This document shows, one piece after another, positions 8,880-18,113 of a DNA stretch of 64,000 bases. The first letter of the stretch is position 1, and each line of letters opens with the position of its first letter. The notes below the pieces were generated by a model, which saw only the letters and a list, made by a program, of their open reading frames with translations, was not told the DNA's origin and ran no database searches. The DNA is from Mycolicibacterium baixiangningiae (GTDB lineage: Bacteria > Actinomycetota > Actinomycetes > Mycobacteriales > Mycobacteriaceae). Both the position numbers and the translations under genes were made by a program. The stretch lies in assembly GCF_016313185.1 (NCBI RefSeq), contig NZ_CP066218.1, positions 3,720,001 to 3,784,000 of the forward strand, given 5' to 3'.

Positions 8880-10240
8880 CCGGCGAGCTTAGAGCGTGCG
8901 GCCGACGCCACGAAGCGGGCGATCGCCTGCGGGTGGGCGGCCGGGTGGGTGTGCAGGTAGCCGGCGTGGACTCCGCGATGCACCGCCCCGTCGGCAACCG
9001 GCCCGCCGGCCCGGCCCGCGAATTGCCACGCCGGCTCGTACCGGTCGGTGAATGTGACCGCGGTGCGGTGGAACTCGTGCCCGATGACGCGCTCCCCGGC
9101 GCGGTGCAGCGTGGAGTCGGCGGCCGCGACGGCCTGGCGGTAACCCAGTGTGAGGCGTTCGGTGAACCGGGCCGAACCCGACAGCACCCCGCACATGGGG
9201 CGGCCGTCGAGGTCGTCGACCAGGTAGGTCAGGCCCGCGCATTCCGCGTGGACCGGGGCGCCCGCCGCGGCCAGGTGCGCGATCTGTTGGCGCACAGCGG
9301 TGTTCGCGGACAGGTCGGCGGCGTGCTGTTCGGGGAACCCGCCCGGTATCACCAGTGCCGAGGTGTCCGGGGGCAGGCGGTCGGTCATCGGGTCGAACTC
9401 GACCACCTCGGCACCGGCCGCGCGCAGCAGTTCGCTGTGCTCGGCATAGCCGAAGGTGAAGGCTTTCCCGGCGGCCAGCGCGACGGTCACACCCGATTCG
9501 GTGGATTCGGCGACGTGCGGGCTCCACGGTGTGCCGGCGACGGTCGCGCGCGCGCAGCCGACGACGACGTCGAGATCGACGTGGCGGGCGACGAGCTCGG
9601 TCATCGCGGTGACCGCGTCTCGGGCGGCCCGGCCATGCTCGGCCGCGGTGATCAGCCCGAGGTGGCGGGACGGGACGGCCAGCGCCTCGGTCCGCGGGAT
9701 GGACCCGAACACCGTCAGCCCGGCGTGTTCACACGCCTGTCGCAGCACCTCGTCGTGGCGCGGTGAGCCCACCCGGTTGAGCACGACTCCGGCGATACGG
9801 GTGTGCGGGTCGAAGGTGGAGAACCCGTGCAGCAGAGCGGCGATGCTGTGGCTCTGCCCGCGGGCATCGACGACCAGCACGACGGGGGCGCCGAGCAGGC
9901 CTGCCACCTGCGCGGTGGAACCCGTTGCGGGCCCGGTCATCCGGTCTCCGATACGCCCGTCGAACAGACCCATGACACCTTCGACGACGGCGATGTCACT
10001 GCCTGCGGCGCCGTGCGCGTACAGCGGTCCGATCAGATCCTCGCCGACGAGGACGGGGTCGAGGTTGCGTCCCGGACGTCCGGTCGCCAGGGCGTGGTAG
10101 CCGGGGTCGATGAAGTCCGGGCCAACCTTGAACGGCGCCACCCGCTGACCGGCGCGGCGTAGCGCCCCCATCAAACCCGTTGCCACGGTGGTCTTCCCGC
10201 TACCCGAGGCGGGCGCGGCGATCACGACGGCGGGCGTCAC
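8876..10240 (-). CDS. cobB: Cobyrinic acid a,c-diamide synthase
   Basis: ATP- and glutamine-dependent amidation of the a and c side chains of (hydrogeno)byrinic acid. The 454 residues start with a P-loop (APASGSGKTTVATGLMGAL) and end with a class I glutamine amidotransferase domain whose nucleophile lies in HAECAGLTYLVDDL; the PGGFPEQHAADL loop is typical of CobB/CbiA. The frame is open to 10585, but GTG at 10240 overlaps the cobO stop (GTGA) and gives the family length. Member of the cobO–cobB–cysG run. Confidence 0.96.
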   Translation of the reverse strand: MTPAVVIAAPASGSGKTTVATGLMGALRRAGQRVAPFKVGPDFIDPGYHALATGRPGRNLDPVLVGEDLIGPLYAHGAAGSDIAVVEGVMGLFDGRIGDRMTGPATGSTAQVAGLLGAPVVLVVDARGQSHSIAALLHGFSTFDPHTRIAGVVLNRVGSPRHDEVLRQACEHAGLTVFGSIPRTEALAVPSRHLGLITAAEHGRAARDAVTAMTELVARHVDLDVVVGCARATVAGTPWSPHVAESTESGVTVALAAGKAFTFGYAEHSELLRAAGAEVVEFDPMTDRLPPDTSALVIPGGFPEQHAADLSANTAVRQQIAHLAAAGAPVHAECAGLTYLVDDLDGRPMCGVLSGSARFTERLTLGYRQAVAAADSTLHRAGERVIGHEFHRTAVTFTDRYEPAWQFAGRAGGPVADGAVHRGVHAGYLHTHPAAHPQAIARFVASAARSKLAG

Positions 10241-10851
10241 CACTCGATGCCCTTCTGACCTTTGCGTCCGGCATCCATCGGGTGTTTGACCTTGGTCATC
10301 TCGGTCACCAGATCGGCGGCGTCGACAAGGGCCTGCGGTGCGTCGCGGCCGGTGATGACGACGTGCTGCCTGCCCGGCCGCGACCGGAGCACCTCGACCA
10401 CGTCGTCGACGTCTACCCACCCCCACTTGAGGGGGTAGGTGAATTCGTCGAGCACATAGAAGTCGTGGCGCTCCTCGGCGAGCCGGCGGGCGATCTCGGC
10501 CCACCCGTCGGCTGCGGCCGCGGCATGGTCGTCGTCGCTGCCGGGCCGCCGCGACCAGGACCAGCCCGAGCCCATCTTGTGCCACTCCACGGCCCCGCCC
10601 GCACCGTGTTCGTCGTGCAGGCGGCCCAGCTCACCGAACACCGCCTCCTCGCCGACCTTCCATTTCGCGCTCTTGACGAACTGGAACACCGCGATGTCGA
10701 AACCCTGGTTCCACGCGCGCAGCGCCATCCCGAACGCGGCCGTCGACTTGCCCTTACCCGCCCCGGTGTGCACGGCCAGCAGTGGCGCGTTACGCCGGGC
10801 GCGCGTGGTGAGCCCGTCGTCGGGAACGGTCAGAGGTCGGCCCTGCGGCAT
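10237..10851 (-). CDS. cobO: Cob(I)alamin adenosyltransferase (CobO/BtuR type)
   Basis: Transfers the 5'-deoxyadenosyl group from ATP to reduced corrinoid. The 204-residue product has the family P-loop HTGAGKGKSTAAFG near residue 27 and the FYVLDEFTYPLKWGW and ITGRDAP segments of the CobO/BtuR/CobP fold. ATG at 10851 has a strong GGAGGA six bases upstream. It sits 11 bases after the chelatase gene and overlaps cobB by four bases. Confidence 0.97.
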   Translation of the reverse strand: MPQGRPLTVPDDGLTTRARRNAPLLAVHTGAGKGKSTAAFGMALRAWNQGFDIAVFQFVKSAKWKVGEEAVFGELGRLHDEHGAGGAVEWHKMGSGWSWSRRPGSDDDHAAAAADGWAEIARRLAEERHDFYVLDEFTYPLKWGWVDVDDVVEVLRSRPGRQHVVITGRDAPQALVDAADLVTEMTKVKHPMDAGRKGQKGIEW

Positions 10852-10862
10852 GGATTCCTCCG

Positions 10863-12752
10863 TTAGGCGGCGTTGCGGTCGGTCTGGGTGACCAGCCGGG
10901 TGAGATCGTCGGCGCGCAGGTGGGCCAGGCGGACGGCGGGTCCGCGCAGCGCGGTGGCGAGTTCCTCGGCGAGGCCGAGCCGCACCAGCGAGGTCTCGCA
11001 GTCGACGACGACGGCGGCAGCGCCCTCGGCCACCAGGCGGGCGGCGGCCTGACGGGTGCGGCCCAACGGGTCCGGTCCCCCGGTGGCGCGGCCGTCAGTC
11101 AGCACGACGACCAGGCAGCGACGGGCGCGGTCGCGGGCCTTCTCCCGCACGACGACGTCGCGGGCGGCCAGCAGACCCTCCGCCAGCGGGGTCTTCCCAC
11201 CGGTGTCGAATCGCGACAGCCGGCGGCTGGCGATGTACACCGACGTCGTGGGCGGCAGCAGCAGCGTGGCCTGTCGCTGACGGAACGTGATCACGGCGAC
11301 TTTGTCGCGGCGCTGGTAGGCGTCGCGCAGCAGTGACAGGGTGGCGCCGCCGACCGCCGCCATCCGGTCGCGTGCGGCCATCGAGCCCGAGGCGTCGACG
11401 ACGAAGACCACGAGGTTGCCCTCGTGACCTTCGCGCACGGCGCGGCGCACGTCCTGCACCCGCGGCCGGGGGCGGCCCGGCACGCGCTGGTTCTCCGCGG
11501 CCGCGAGCAGCGTGCCGAAGACGTGCAGCCCGTGTCCGGTCTCGGCGTCCGGGGTCGACGCCACGACGGTGCCGGTGCGGTTGCGGGCCCGTGAGCGCCG
11601 TCCCGGTGCGCCCTCCCCCACCCCGGGCACCACCAGCGTCTTGGTCTTGAACGCCGCCGACGGTGCACCGCTGTCGCGGGTCTGGGTCGACGGTTTCTTC
11701 TGCGGCACAGCGGACCCCGAGGATTCGGTGGCGTTCCCACCACCGGGTGGGTCGGGGTGAGAGTCGGGGTCGGGTTCTGGATCGGTGTCCGGGGGATTCG
11801 CGGATTCGTCGGCCTGGGCCATCGCTTCGTCGAGCCGTTCCGGATCCAGGCCGGGATCGTCGAACGGGTCCCGTCGGCGCCGGTGGGGCAGTGCGAGTTC
11901 GGCGGCCACCCGGATGTCGTCTTCGCCGACGGTGATATCCCCTGTCGCTGCGCTCGCCCCGGCGACCGCGCCCCGCCATGCCGCGTGGGCGACCGCAGTG
12001 CGCGCCACCACCAGATCGGCGCGCATACCGTCGACGTCGAAAGCCGCACACAGCGCCGCGATACGCCGTAACTCGTTGTCGGGCAACGATACCGACGGAA
12101 CCCGCGCACGCGCATCGGCGACCCGGCGGGCCAGGTCGGTGTCGTGGTGCGCATAGCTGTCGGCGAATGCGTCCGGATCGGCCTCGAACGCCATGCGCTG
12201 ACGAATCACCTCGACGCGGACGTCGACGTCGCGGCTCGCCGCCACGTCCACCGTGAGACCGAAGCGGTCGAGCAACTGCGGGCGTAGTTCGCCCTCTTCG
12301 GGATTCATGGTGCCGATCAGCACGAACCGCGCCTCGTGGCTGTGGGAGATGCCGTCGCGTTCGATGTGCACGCGACCCATCGCCGCCGCGTCGAGCAGCA
12401 CGTCGACCAGGTGGTCGTGCAGCAGGTTGACCTCGTCGACGTAGAGCACCCCGCCGTGCGCCCGGGCCAGCAGACCCGGCGAGAACGCATGCTCACCGTC
12501 GCGCAGCACCTTCTGAAGGTCGAGCGAACCGACCACCCGGTCCTCGGTGGCACCGATCGGCAATTCGACCAGGGCACCACCGTCGACCTGGGCGAGTACC
12601 TGTGCCAGTCCGCGTACCGCGGTCGACTTCGCGGTCCCCTTCTCGCCGCGGATCAGCACACCACCGATCTCGGGTCGCACCGCGCACAGCAGCAGGGCGA
12701 GGAGCAACCGGTCGTGCCCGACGATCGCGCTGAACGGATACGCGGGCGTCAC
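10863..12752 (-). CDS. Fused AAA+/VWA magnesium- or cobalt-chelatase subunit (Rv2850c-like)
   Basis: A 629-residue fusion of the two accessory chelatase subunits. The AAA+ ATPase half (about 1–330) has Walker [10 protein letters not shown], Walker [10 protein letters not shown] and the sensor stretch [23 protein letters not shown]. An acidic Pro-rich linker follows, then a VWA domain with MIDAS motif DASGSM and TDGRAT. Mycobacteria make no chlorophyll, and the gene lies in a cobalamin block, so it more likely powers CobN-type cobalt insertion; CobN is not in the window, so this is inference. GTG at 12752 overlaps the upstream GNAT stop and gives the same length as Rv2850c. Confidence 0.88.
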   Translation of the reverse strand: MTPAYPFSAIVGHDRLLLALLLCAVRPEIGGVLIRGEKGTAKSTAVRGLAQVLAQVDGGALVELPIGATEDRVVGSLDLQKVLRDGEHAFSPGLLARAHGGVLYVDEVNLLHDHLVDVLLDAAAMGRVHIERDGISHSHEARFVLIGTMNPEEGELRPQLLDRFGLTVDVAASRDVDVRVEVIRQRMAFEADPDAFADSYAHHDTDLARRVADARARVPSVSLPDNELRRIAALCAAFDVDGMRADLVVARTAVAHAAWRGAVAGASAATGDITVGEDDIRVAAELALPHRRRRDPFDDPGLDPERLDEAMAQADESANPPDTDPEPDPDSHPDPPGGGNATESSGSAVPQKKPSTQTRDSGAPSAAFKTKTLVVPGVGEGAPGRRSRARNRTGTVVASTPDAETGHGLHVFGTLLAAAENQRVPGRPRPRVQDVRRAVREGHEGNLVVFVVDASGSMAARDRMAAVGGATLSLLRDAYQRRDKVAVITFRQRQATLLLPPTTSVYIASRRLSRFDTGGKTPLAEGLLAARDVVVREKARDRARRCLVVVLTDGRATGGPDPLGRTRQAAARLVAEGAAAVVVDCETSLVRLGLAEELATALRGPAVRLAHLRADDLTRLVTQTDRNAA

Positions 12753-13216
12753 TGGTGCGCCGTCCCGGATCCCGGGCGCAGCATAGGGACGTGCGAAATG
12801 CCGTCTTCGACGAATTCGTCTCCGGCGCGGACGAATCCGTGCCGGGCGTACATCGCTTCGAGATAGGTCTGCGCGTCGATGCGGCACGGGTGGTCGCCCA
12901 CGTCGGCGAGCGCCGCCTGCATCAGTCGGGCGGTGTGCCCGTGCCCGCGGGCGTCGCGCCTGGTGCACACACGACCGATCCGGAATCCCTTGTTACCGCC
13001 GGGATGTTCCTCCATCAGCCGCAACGTGGAGATCACTTCGCCGTCGGGGCCCTCGAGCCAGAAGTGGCGTGTCTCGGCCAGCAGGTCCCGACCGTCGAGT
13101 TCGGGATAGGGGCAGGCCTGTTCGACGACGAACACCTCCACGCGCAGTTTGAGTAATTCGTACAGGGTTGCCGCGTCGAGGTCCTTGGCCCAGTTGCGGC
13201 GCAGCGCGACCGTCAT
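12749..13216 (-). CDS. GNAT family N-acetyltransferase, ElaA type (Rv2851c-like)
   Basis: 155 residues with the ElaA-like opening [27 protein letters not shown] and a CoA-binding region [24 protein letters not shown]. Substrate unknown; the family acetylates small amines or protein N-termini. Coupled by GTGA overlap to the chelatase gene, so it is transcribed into the cobalamin block, as in M. tuberculosis. Whether it has any corrinoid role is unknown. Confidence 0.88.
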   Translation of the reverse strand: MTVALRRNWAKDLDAATLYELLKLRVEVFVVEQACPYPELDGRDLLAETRHFWLEGPDGEVISTLRLMEEHPGGNKGFRIGRVCTRRDARGHGHTARLMQAALADVGDHPCRIDAQTYLEAMYARHGFVRAGDEFVEDGISHVPMLRPGSGTAHQ

Positions 13217-13228
13217 CGCCCCACCACG

Positions 13229-14791
13229 TCAGGCAGTGACCGCGGTTGTGCGCGCGGCGTCGGGCTCCCGGTGCTCGGTGTCCGGACCGGCGATCGGGAG
13301 ACCCTCCGCCGGGCGGTCGAGTTTGAGCACCTTGGTGCCGTGCGCCCACACCTCTTCGAACAGCTTGGGTTCGGTGGACAGCGGAGTTCCGAGCGAAGGC
13401 ACGATCTCGCGAAGCCTGGGTAGCCAGCCGCGGTAGCGGTCGGCGAAGCAGCGCTCCATGATGTCGAGCATCGCGGGCACCGCCGTCGAGGCACCGGGCG
13501 ACGCACCGAGCAGCCCGGCGATGCTGCCGTCCTCGGCGGACAGCACGGTCGTGCCGAATTCCAGCACCCCCCCGCGTCCTTTACGCCGGACGACCTGCAC
13601 GCGCTGGCCGGCCACATCGAGCTCCCAGTCGGAATCGACTGCGCCAGGAGCGAATTCGCGCAACGCGTCGACGCGGTCGGCCGCGCTGAGCCTCAGCTGG
13701 CCGATGAGGTACTTGAGCAATCCCATCTCGGTGAGCCCGACACCGAGCATGGAGGTCAGGTTGTTCGGCTTGACCGAGAACGGCAGATCGGTGACCTTGC
13801 CCTGTTTGAGGAATTTGGGCGACCAGCCGGCGAACGGGCCGAACAGCAGCCACGACCTGCTGTTGATCACGCGGGTGTCCAGGTGTGGCACCGACATCGG
13901 GGGCGCGCCGAGCGGCGGCAACCCGTAGACCTTGGCCTGGTGCCCGGCGGTCAGCGACTGGTTGTTCGTGCGCAGGAACGCTCCGCCGACGGGAAAGCCG
14001 CCGAAGCCCTTGGCCTCCTCGATGCCTGCCTTCTGCAGCAGCGGCAACGCCCCGCCGCCGGCGCCGACGAAGACGAACTTGGCGTTGAGCTTGCGCTTGG
14101 CCCCGGTGCGGCGGTTGACCACCTTCACCGACCAGCTGCCGTCGGACTGCTTGTCCAGATCGCGCACTTCGTGTCCGAACAGGGTGGTCATCCCGCGCTG
14201 CGCCGAGTAGCCGAAAAGCTGGCGCGACAGCGAGCCGAAATCGACGTCGGTGCCGTCCTGCGTCCAGTTCAGCCCGACCGGTTCGGAGAAGTCTCGCTTA
14301 TCGGCCATCAGCGGCAACCGCCGGGCGAATTCGCCGGGATCGTCGATGAACTCCATCGACCCGAAGAGCGGGTTGGTGACGAGCGCGTTGTAGCGGGCGC
14401 GCAGATACTTCACGTTCTCGGCGCCCTGGACGAAGCTGACGTGCGGGATGGGGTTGATGAAGTTGCGGACGTCGGGCAGCACCTCGTTCTCGACGGCGTA
14501 GGACCAGAACTGCCGCGAGACCTGGAACTGTTCGTTGACGTGCACCGCTTTGGTGATGTCGATGCCGCCGTTGGCGGTCTGCGGGGTGTAGTTGAGCTCG
14601 CACAGCGCGGAGTGTCCGGTGCCCGCGTTGTTCCACGGGTCGCTACTCTCGGCCGCCGCGCCGTCGAGCCGCTCGACCAGGGTGATCGACCAGTTCGGCT
14701 CGAGCAGCTTCAGCAGGACACTCAGCGTGGCGCTCATGATGCCGGCACCTACGAGCACGACGTCGGTTTTGGCTACCTGTGTTTCGGACAC
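13229..14791 (-). CDS. mqo: Malate:quinone oxidoreductase
   Basis: Membrane-associated FAD enzyme that oxidises malate to oxaloacetate and reduces the quinone pool. The 520 residues begin [20 protein letters not shown], with the dinucleotide site [15 protein letters not shown], then [20 protein letters not shown] typical of Mqo, and [19 protein letters not shown] near the C-terminus. The frame is open to 14968, but GTG at 14791 fits the M. tuberculosis protein start. Divergent from the hydrolase gene at 14931; the 139 bases between them carry both promoters but no convincing operator. Confidence 0.95.
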   Translation of the reverse strand: MSETQVAKTDVVLVGAGIMSATLSVLLKLLEPNWSITLVERLDGAAAESSDPWNNAGTGHSALCELNYTPQTANGGIDITKAVHVNEQFQVSRQFWSYAVENEVLPDVRNFINPIPHVSFVQGAENVKYLRARYNALVTNPLFGSMEFIDDPGEFARRLPLMADKRDFSEPVGLNWTQDGTDVDFGSLSRQLFGYSAQRGMTTLFGHEVRDLDKQSDGSWSVKVVNRRTGAKRKLNAKFVFVGAGGGALPLLQKAGIEEAKGFGGFPVGGAFLRTNNQSLTAGHQAKVYGLPPLGAPPMSVPHLDTRVINSRSWLLFGPFAGWSPKFLKQGKVTDLPFSVKPNNLTSMLGVGLTEMGLLKYLIGQLRLSAADRVDALREFAPGAVDSDWELDVAGQRVQVVRRKGRGGVLEFGTTVLSAEDGSIAGLLGASPGASTAVPAMLDIMERCFADRYRGWLPRLREIVPSLGTPLSTEPKLFEEVWAHGTKVLKLDRPAEGLPIAGPDTEHREPDAARTTAVTA

Positions 14792-14930
14792 CAGCTCATC
14801 GGTCCTTTTCGTCGCGGCTTTGTGACGGCTTACCTCGTCCCAGGTTATCCCGCTGCAGTGCCCGCCAATCGTGCGGCCGACTGTGCCATCGCTCACCGCC
14901 GTGACCTGCGGGCTCACCGGGCAGCCTAAG

Positions 14931-15968
14931 GTGACATCCGTGAGTTCCCGGGTGCGCAGCTGGGACACCGACGTGCTGCCGGACTACCAGCGGCACACCC
15001 TTGCGCTGGGACGCGATCCCGACGGTGAGGGCGACCTCGTCGCGACGATCGTGCGCCGGGGCCGGCCGCAGCCCGATGCGCGCCACGCGGTGTTGCTGGT
15101 GCACGGGTTCACCGACTACTTCTTCCACACCGAACTCGCCGATCACCTGGCCACCCGGGGCCTCGCGTTCTACGCGCTGGACCTGCACAAATGCGGCCGG
15201 TCGCGGCGGGGCGCGCAGACGCCGCACTTCACGACCGACCTGACCCGCTACGACCGCGAACTCGAGCAGGCTCTGGAGATCATCGGTGAGGAGACCGACG
15301 GCGCCGCTGTCGTGGTGGTCGGGCATTCCGCGGGCGGGCTGATCGTGTCGCTGTGGCTGGACCGGCTGCGACGGCGAGGGATGACCGAGCGACTCGGCGT
15401 GGCCGGCCTGGTGCTCAACAGCCCCTGGCTGGATCTGCAGGGACCGGCGCTGCTGCGCTCCCCGGCCACCTCGGCCGCACTCGGCGCAGTCTCACGGCTG
15501 GGCAAACGCCGGATCGTGCGGTCGCCGAACCCGGGTGGCGGTTACGGCGCCACACTGCACCGGGACTTCGGGGGCGAGTTCGACTACGACCTCGAGTGGA
15601 AACCGGTCGGCGGTTTCCCCGTGACGGCGGGGTGGATCCGCGCGATCCGCCGCGGGCACGCCCGGCTGCACCGCGGACTGGACGTCGGCGTCCCCAACCT
15701 GATCCTGCGCTCGGACCACAGCGTGCGCGAGGCGCCCGATCCGGCGACGATGCAGCGCGGCGACGCGGTCCTCGACGTCGCACACATCGCCCGCTGGGCG
15801 GGCTGCATCGGTAATCGCAGCACCATCGTGCCGATCGCCGACGCGAAACACGACGTGTTCCTTTCGCTGGCCGAGCCGCGTCGTGCGGCCTACGGTGAAC
15901 TGGATCGCTGGCTGGACTGGTATCTGGCCGAACATCCGGCTACCACGCAACGATCCGAACGGGGATGA
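14931..15968 (+). CDS. Alpha/beta hydrolase, monoacylglycerol-lipase-like (Rv2854-like)
   Basis: 345-residue cytoplasmic hydrolase of the serine aminopeptidase S33/lysophospholipase type: oxyanion HGFTDYFFH region, nucleophile elbow [13 protein letters not shown], acid around [17 protein letters not shown], and histidine in [16 protein letters not shown]. Natural substrate unknown. GTG at 14931 ([19 protein letters not shown]) aligns with the remembered Rv2854 start; upstream sequence in frame does not. It ends five bases before the 30-bp repeats that lead into mtr, so the two genes may be co-transcribed. Confidence 0.88.
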   Translation: MTSVSSRVRSWDTDVLPDYQRHTLALGRDPDGEGDLVATIVRRGRPQPDARHAVLLVHGFTDYFFHTELADHLATRGLAFYALDLHKCGRSRRGAQTPHFTTDLTRYDRELEQALEIIGEETDGAAVVVVGHSAGGLIVSLWLDRLRRRGMTERLGVAGLVLNSPWLDLQGPALLRSPATSAALGAVSRLGKRRIVRSPNPGGGYGATLHRDFGGEFDYDLEWKPVGGFPVTAGWIRAIRRGHARLHRGLDVGVPNLILRSDHSVREAPDPATMQRGDAVLDVAHIARWAGCIGNRSTIVPIADAKHDVFLSLAEPRRAAYGELDRWLDWYLAEHPATTQRSERG

Positions 15969-15973
15969 CGGAC

Positions 15974-16063
15974 ATGGGGCGAGCGAAGCGACGGGGGATG
16001 TGGATGGGGCGAGCGAAGCGACGGGGGATGTGGATGGGGCGAGCGAAGCGACGGGAAATGTAG
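15974..16063 (+). repeat. Three tandem copies of a 30-bp repeat, abutting mtr
   Basis: Exact period of 30 bp at 15974, 16004 and 16034; copies 1 and 2 are identical and copy 3 differs only near its end. The core is ATGGGGCGAGCGAAGCGACG. Because 30 is divisible by three, the array is an open frame of 29 codons (repeating MGRAKRRGMW, last copy MGRAKRREM) closed by TAG at 16061–16063, directly followed by the mtr ATG at 16064. All three plus-strand frames remain open through it. It may be a leader peptide, a variable-number repeat, or simply a repeated ribosome-binding region. Confidence 0.9.
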
Positions 16064-17476
16064 ATGGCGCATTTCGATATCGCGATCATCGGAACCGGTT
16101 CGGGCAACTCGATTCTCGACGAGCGCTACGTCGACAAGAAGGTCGCCGTCTGCGAGGAGGGGATGTTCGGCGGCACCTGCCTCAATGTCGGGTGCATCCC
16201 CACCAAGATGTTCGTCTACTCGGCCGGGGTGACCCAGAATGTCCGTGACGCAGCACGCTTCGGCATCGACGCCCATGTCGACGGGGTGCGCTGGAGTGAC
16301 ATCGTGTCGCGGGTCTTCGGCCGGATCGACCCGCTGGCCAGCGGCGGTGAGCACTACCGGCGTTCCACGCCCAACGTCGAGGTGTTCGCCAGCCACACCC
16401 GTTTCGCCGACGCGCTTCCCGACGGCCGGTACCGGCTACGCACCGACGACGGTGACGAATTCACCGCCGACCAGGTGGTGATCGCGGCGGGCTCGCGCGC
16501 GACCGTACCGCCGGCCATCGCCGACTGCGGGGTCGCCCATCACACCAGTGACACGATCATGCGGCTGGCCGAGTTGCCCGAGCACATCATCATCGCCGGG
16601 GGCGGTTTCGTGGCCGCCGAATTCGCGCACATCTTCTCCTCCCTCGGATCGCGGGTCACGATCGTCATCCGGGGCACGGCCATGCTCGGCCACGCCGACG
16701 ACACGATCTGTGAGCGCTTCACCGACATCGCGGGCAAGAAGTGGGAGATCCACAGTCGCCGCAACATCATCGGCGGCTCCACCGACGAGTCGGGGGTCAC
16801 GCTCAGTCTCGACGACGGGTCCGAACTGCACGGCGACGTGTTGCTCGTGGCCACCGGCCGGGTTCCCAACGGCGACCTGCTCGACGCGCATGTCGCCGGC
16901 GTGGCGGTCGAGGGCGGCCTGGTGACCGTCGACGAGTTCCAACGGACCACTGCACGCAACGTGTTCGCGCTCGGCGACGTCTGCTCGCCCTATCAGCTCA
17001 AGCACGTGGCCAATCACGAAGCCCGGGTGGTCAGGAACAACCTGCTCATCGACTGGGACGACACCGATGCGCTGATGCCGTCCAATCACCGCAATGTGCC
17101 GTCCGCGGTGTTCACCGAACCCCAGATCGCCTCCGTCGGTCTCACCGAGAACGAGGCGCGGGCACAGGGTTACCGCATCAGGAGCAAGGTCCAGGATTAC
17201 AGCGACGTCGCGTACGGCTGGGCGATGGAGGACACCTCGGGTTTCGCGAAACTCATCGTCGACGACGACACCGGGCTGCTGCTCGGCGCGCACATCATGG
17301 GCCACCAGGCGTCGTCGATCATCCAGCCGCTCGTGCAGGCCATGGCGTTCGACCTGCCTGCGCAGGATATGGCGCGCGGCCAGTACTGGATTCATCCCGC
17401 GCTGCCCGAGGTGGTGGAGAACGCCCTGCTCTCCCTGTGCGGTGAGCCGCCGTGGCCCCCGGCCCGACGGCACTGA
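16064..17476 (+). CDS. mtr: Mycothione (mycothiol disulfide) reductase
   Basis: NADPH-dependent flavoprotein that returns oxidised mycothiol to its thiol form, the actinobacterial equivalent of glutathione reductase. 470 residues: FAD site IIGTGSGN, redox-active disulfide GGTCLNVGCIPTKMF (CxxxxC), NADPH site IIIAGGGFVAAEFAHIFSSLG, second FAD stretch NVFALGDVCSPYQLKH, and the C-terminal dimer motif HPALPEVVENALLS with the catalytic His. ATG at 16064 abuts the stop of the repeat-encoded frame. No clear independent Shine–Dalgarno exists except the purine runs inside the repeats. Convergent, three bases apart, with an ECF sigma gene. Confidence 0.97.
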   Translation: MAHFDIAIIGTGSGNSILDERYVDKKVAVCEEGMFGGTCLNVGCIPTKMFVYSAGVTQNVRDAARFGIDAHVDGVRWSDIVSRVFGRIDPLASGGEHYRRSTPNVEVFASHTRFADALPDGRYRLRTDDGDEFTADQVVIAAGSRATVPPAIADCGVAHHTSDTIMRLAELPEHIIIAGGGFVAAEFAHIFSSLGSRVTIVIRGTAMLGHADDTICERFTDIAGKKWEIHSRRNIIGGSTDESGVTLSLDDGSELHGDVLLVATGRVPNGDLLDAHVAGVAVEGGLVTVDEFQRTTARNVFALGDVCSPYQLKHVANHEARVVRNNLLIDWDDTDALMPSNHRNVPSAVFTEPQIASVGLTENEARAQGYRIRSKVQDYSDVAYGWAMEDTSGFAKLIVDDDTGLLLGAHIMGHQASSIIQPLVQAMAFDLPAQDMARGQYWIHPALPEVVENALLSLCGEPPWPPARRH

Positions 17477-17479
17477 ACC

Positions 17480-18076
17480 TCATGCCGCGCAGCCGCCGTC
17501 GTGCAGATATCCGCGCGTCGTCGCGACCTCGGTGAGCAGTGCGCGCAGACGGGTGCGCCCGCGGTGCAGCCGCGACATGACGGTGCCCAGCGGGATGTCG
17601 AGGATCGCGGCGATCTCCTTGTAGCGCATACCTTCCACGTCGGCATAGAAGACCACCAGCCGTTGGTCGACGGGCAGTTCGGCGAGGGCCGCGCGCACCT
17701 CGTCGTCACCCATCGCCTCGAGTGCGGCGAGTTCGGCGGAGGGCAGCCCGGTCGACGTGTGCGCTGCGACGGCGGCGAGTTGGGCGTCGGTGACGTCGGC
17801 GCTGACCTCGTCGGGGCGGCGCTGCGCGGTGCGGTACGAGGAGATCCAGATGTTGGTCATGATCCGCAGCAGCCACGCCCGCAGGTTGGTTCCGTCGGTG
17901 TAGGACCGAAAGCCCGCGTACGCCTTGGTCAGCGTCTCCTGCACCAGGTCCTCCGCGTCGGCGGTGCTGACCGTGTAGCGGCGGGCGGCGCGGTAGAGGG
18001 TGTCGATCAGGGGCGGCACGTCTCGGGTGAAACGTGCGGCGAGGTCGTCTGTCGCTTCATCGATCGTCGTGCCCAC
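17480..18076 (-). CDS. ECF RNA polymerase sigma factor
   Basis: 198-residue group 4 sigma factor. Region 2 (about 25–95) contains DAEDLVQETLTKAYAGFRSY and the helix LRAWLLRIMTNIWISSYR; region 4 (about 140–190) contains MRYKEIAAILDIPLGTVMSRLHRGR. Its sequence resembles the SigH/SigR redox group, but there is no adjacent RshA/RsrA-like anti-sigma gene. GTG at 18076 is chosen because an upstream TTG at 18097 lies inside the palindrome and because a MerR-type promoter would start transcription on this GTG. Its convergent neighbour is mtr, which fits a thiol-stress link, though that is inference. Confidence 0.9.
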   Translation of the reverse strand: MGTTIDEATDDLAARFTRDVPPLIDTLYRAARRYTVSTADAEDLVQETLTKAYAGFRSYTDGTNLRAWLLRIMTNIWISSYRTAQRRPDEVSADVTDAQLAAVAAHTSTGLPSAELAALEAMGDDEVRAALAELPVDQRLVVFYADVEGMRYKEIAAILDIPLGTVMSRLHRGRTRLRALLTEVATTRGYLHDGGCAA

Positions 18077-18082
18077 ACCGGC

Positions 18083-18113
18083 AGACTGACACCTCAACCG
18101 GAGTTGAGGTCAA
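18083..18113 (-). promoter_or_regulatory. MerR/SoxR-type promoter with palindrome for the ECF sigma gene
   Basis: Minus strand: TTGACC (18113–18108, -35), 19-bp spacer, CAGTCT (18088–18083, -10, with A2 and T6). The 20-bp palindrome ACCTCAACCGGAGTTGAGGT at 18091–18110 has perfect 8-bp arms and fills the spacer, the geometry of SoxR/MerR promoters; the arms ACCTCAA/TTGAGGT equal the classic SoxR box arms. Six bases separate the -10 from the GTG at 18076, predicting a leaderless mRNA. It overlaps the cbiO stop codon. No MerR-family gene is in the window. Confidence 0.65.

Noticed and set aside
15974..16063. The 30-bp tandem repeats as a CRISPR array
   Set aside because: Units are directly adjacent with no unique spacers, and no cas genes are present.
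18097..18097. TTG at 18097 as the ECF sigma start
   Set aside because: It lies inside the palindrome, is a rare start, and GTG 18076 matches the predicted transcription start.
18091..18110. Palindrome after cbiO as an intrinsic terminator
   Set aside because: No T-run follows on the minus strand, and -35/-10 elements with MerR-type spacing flank it.
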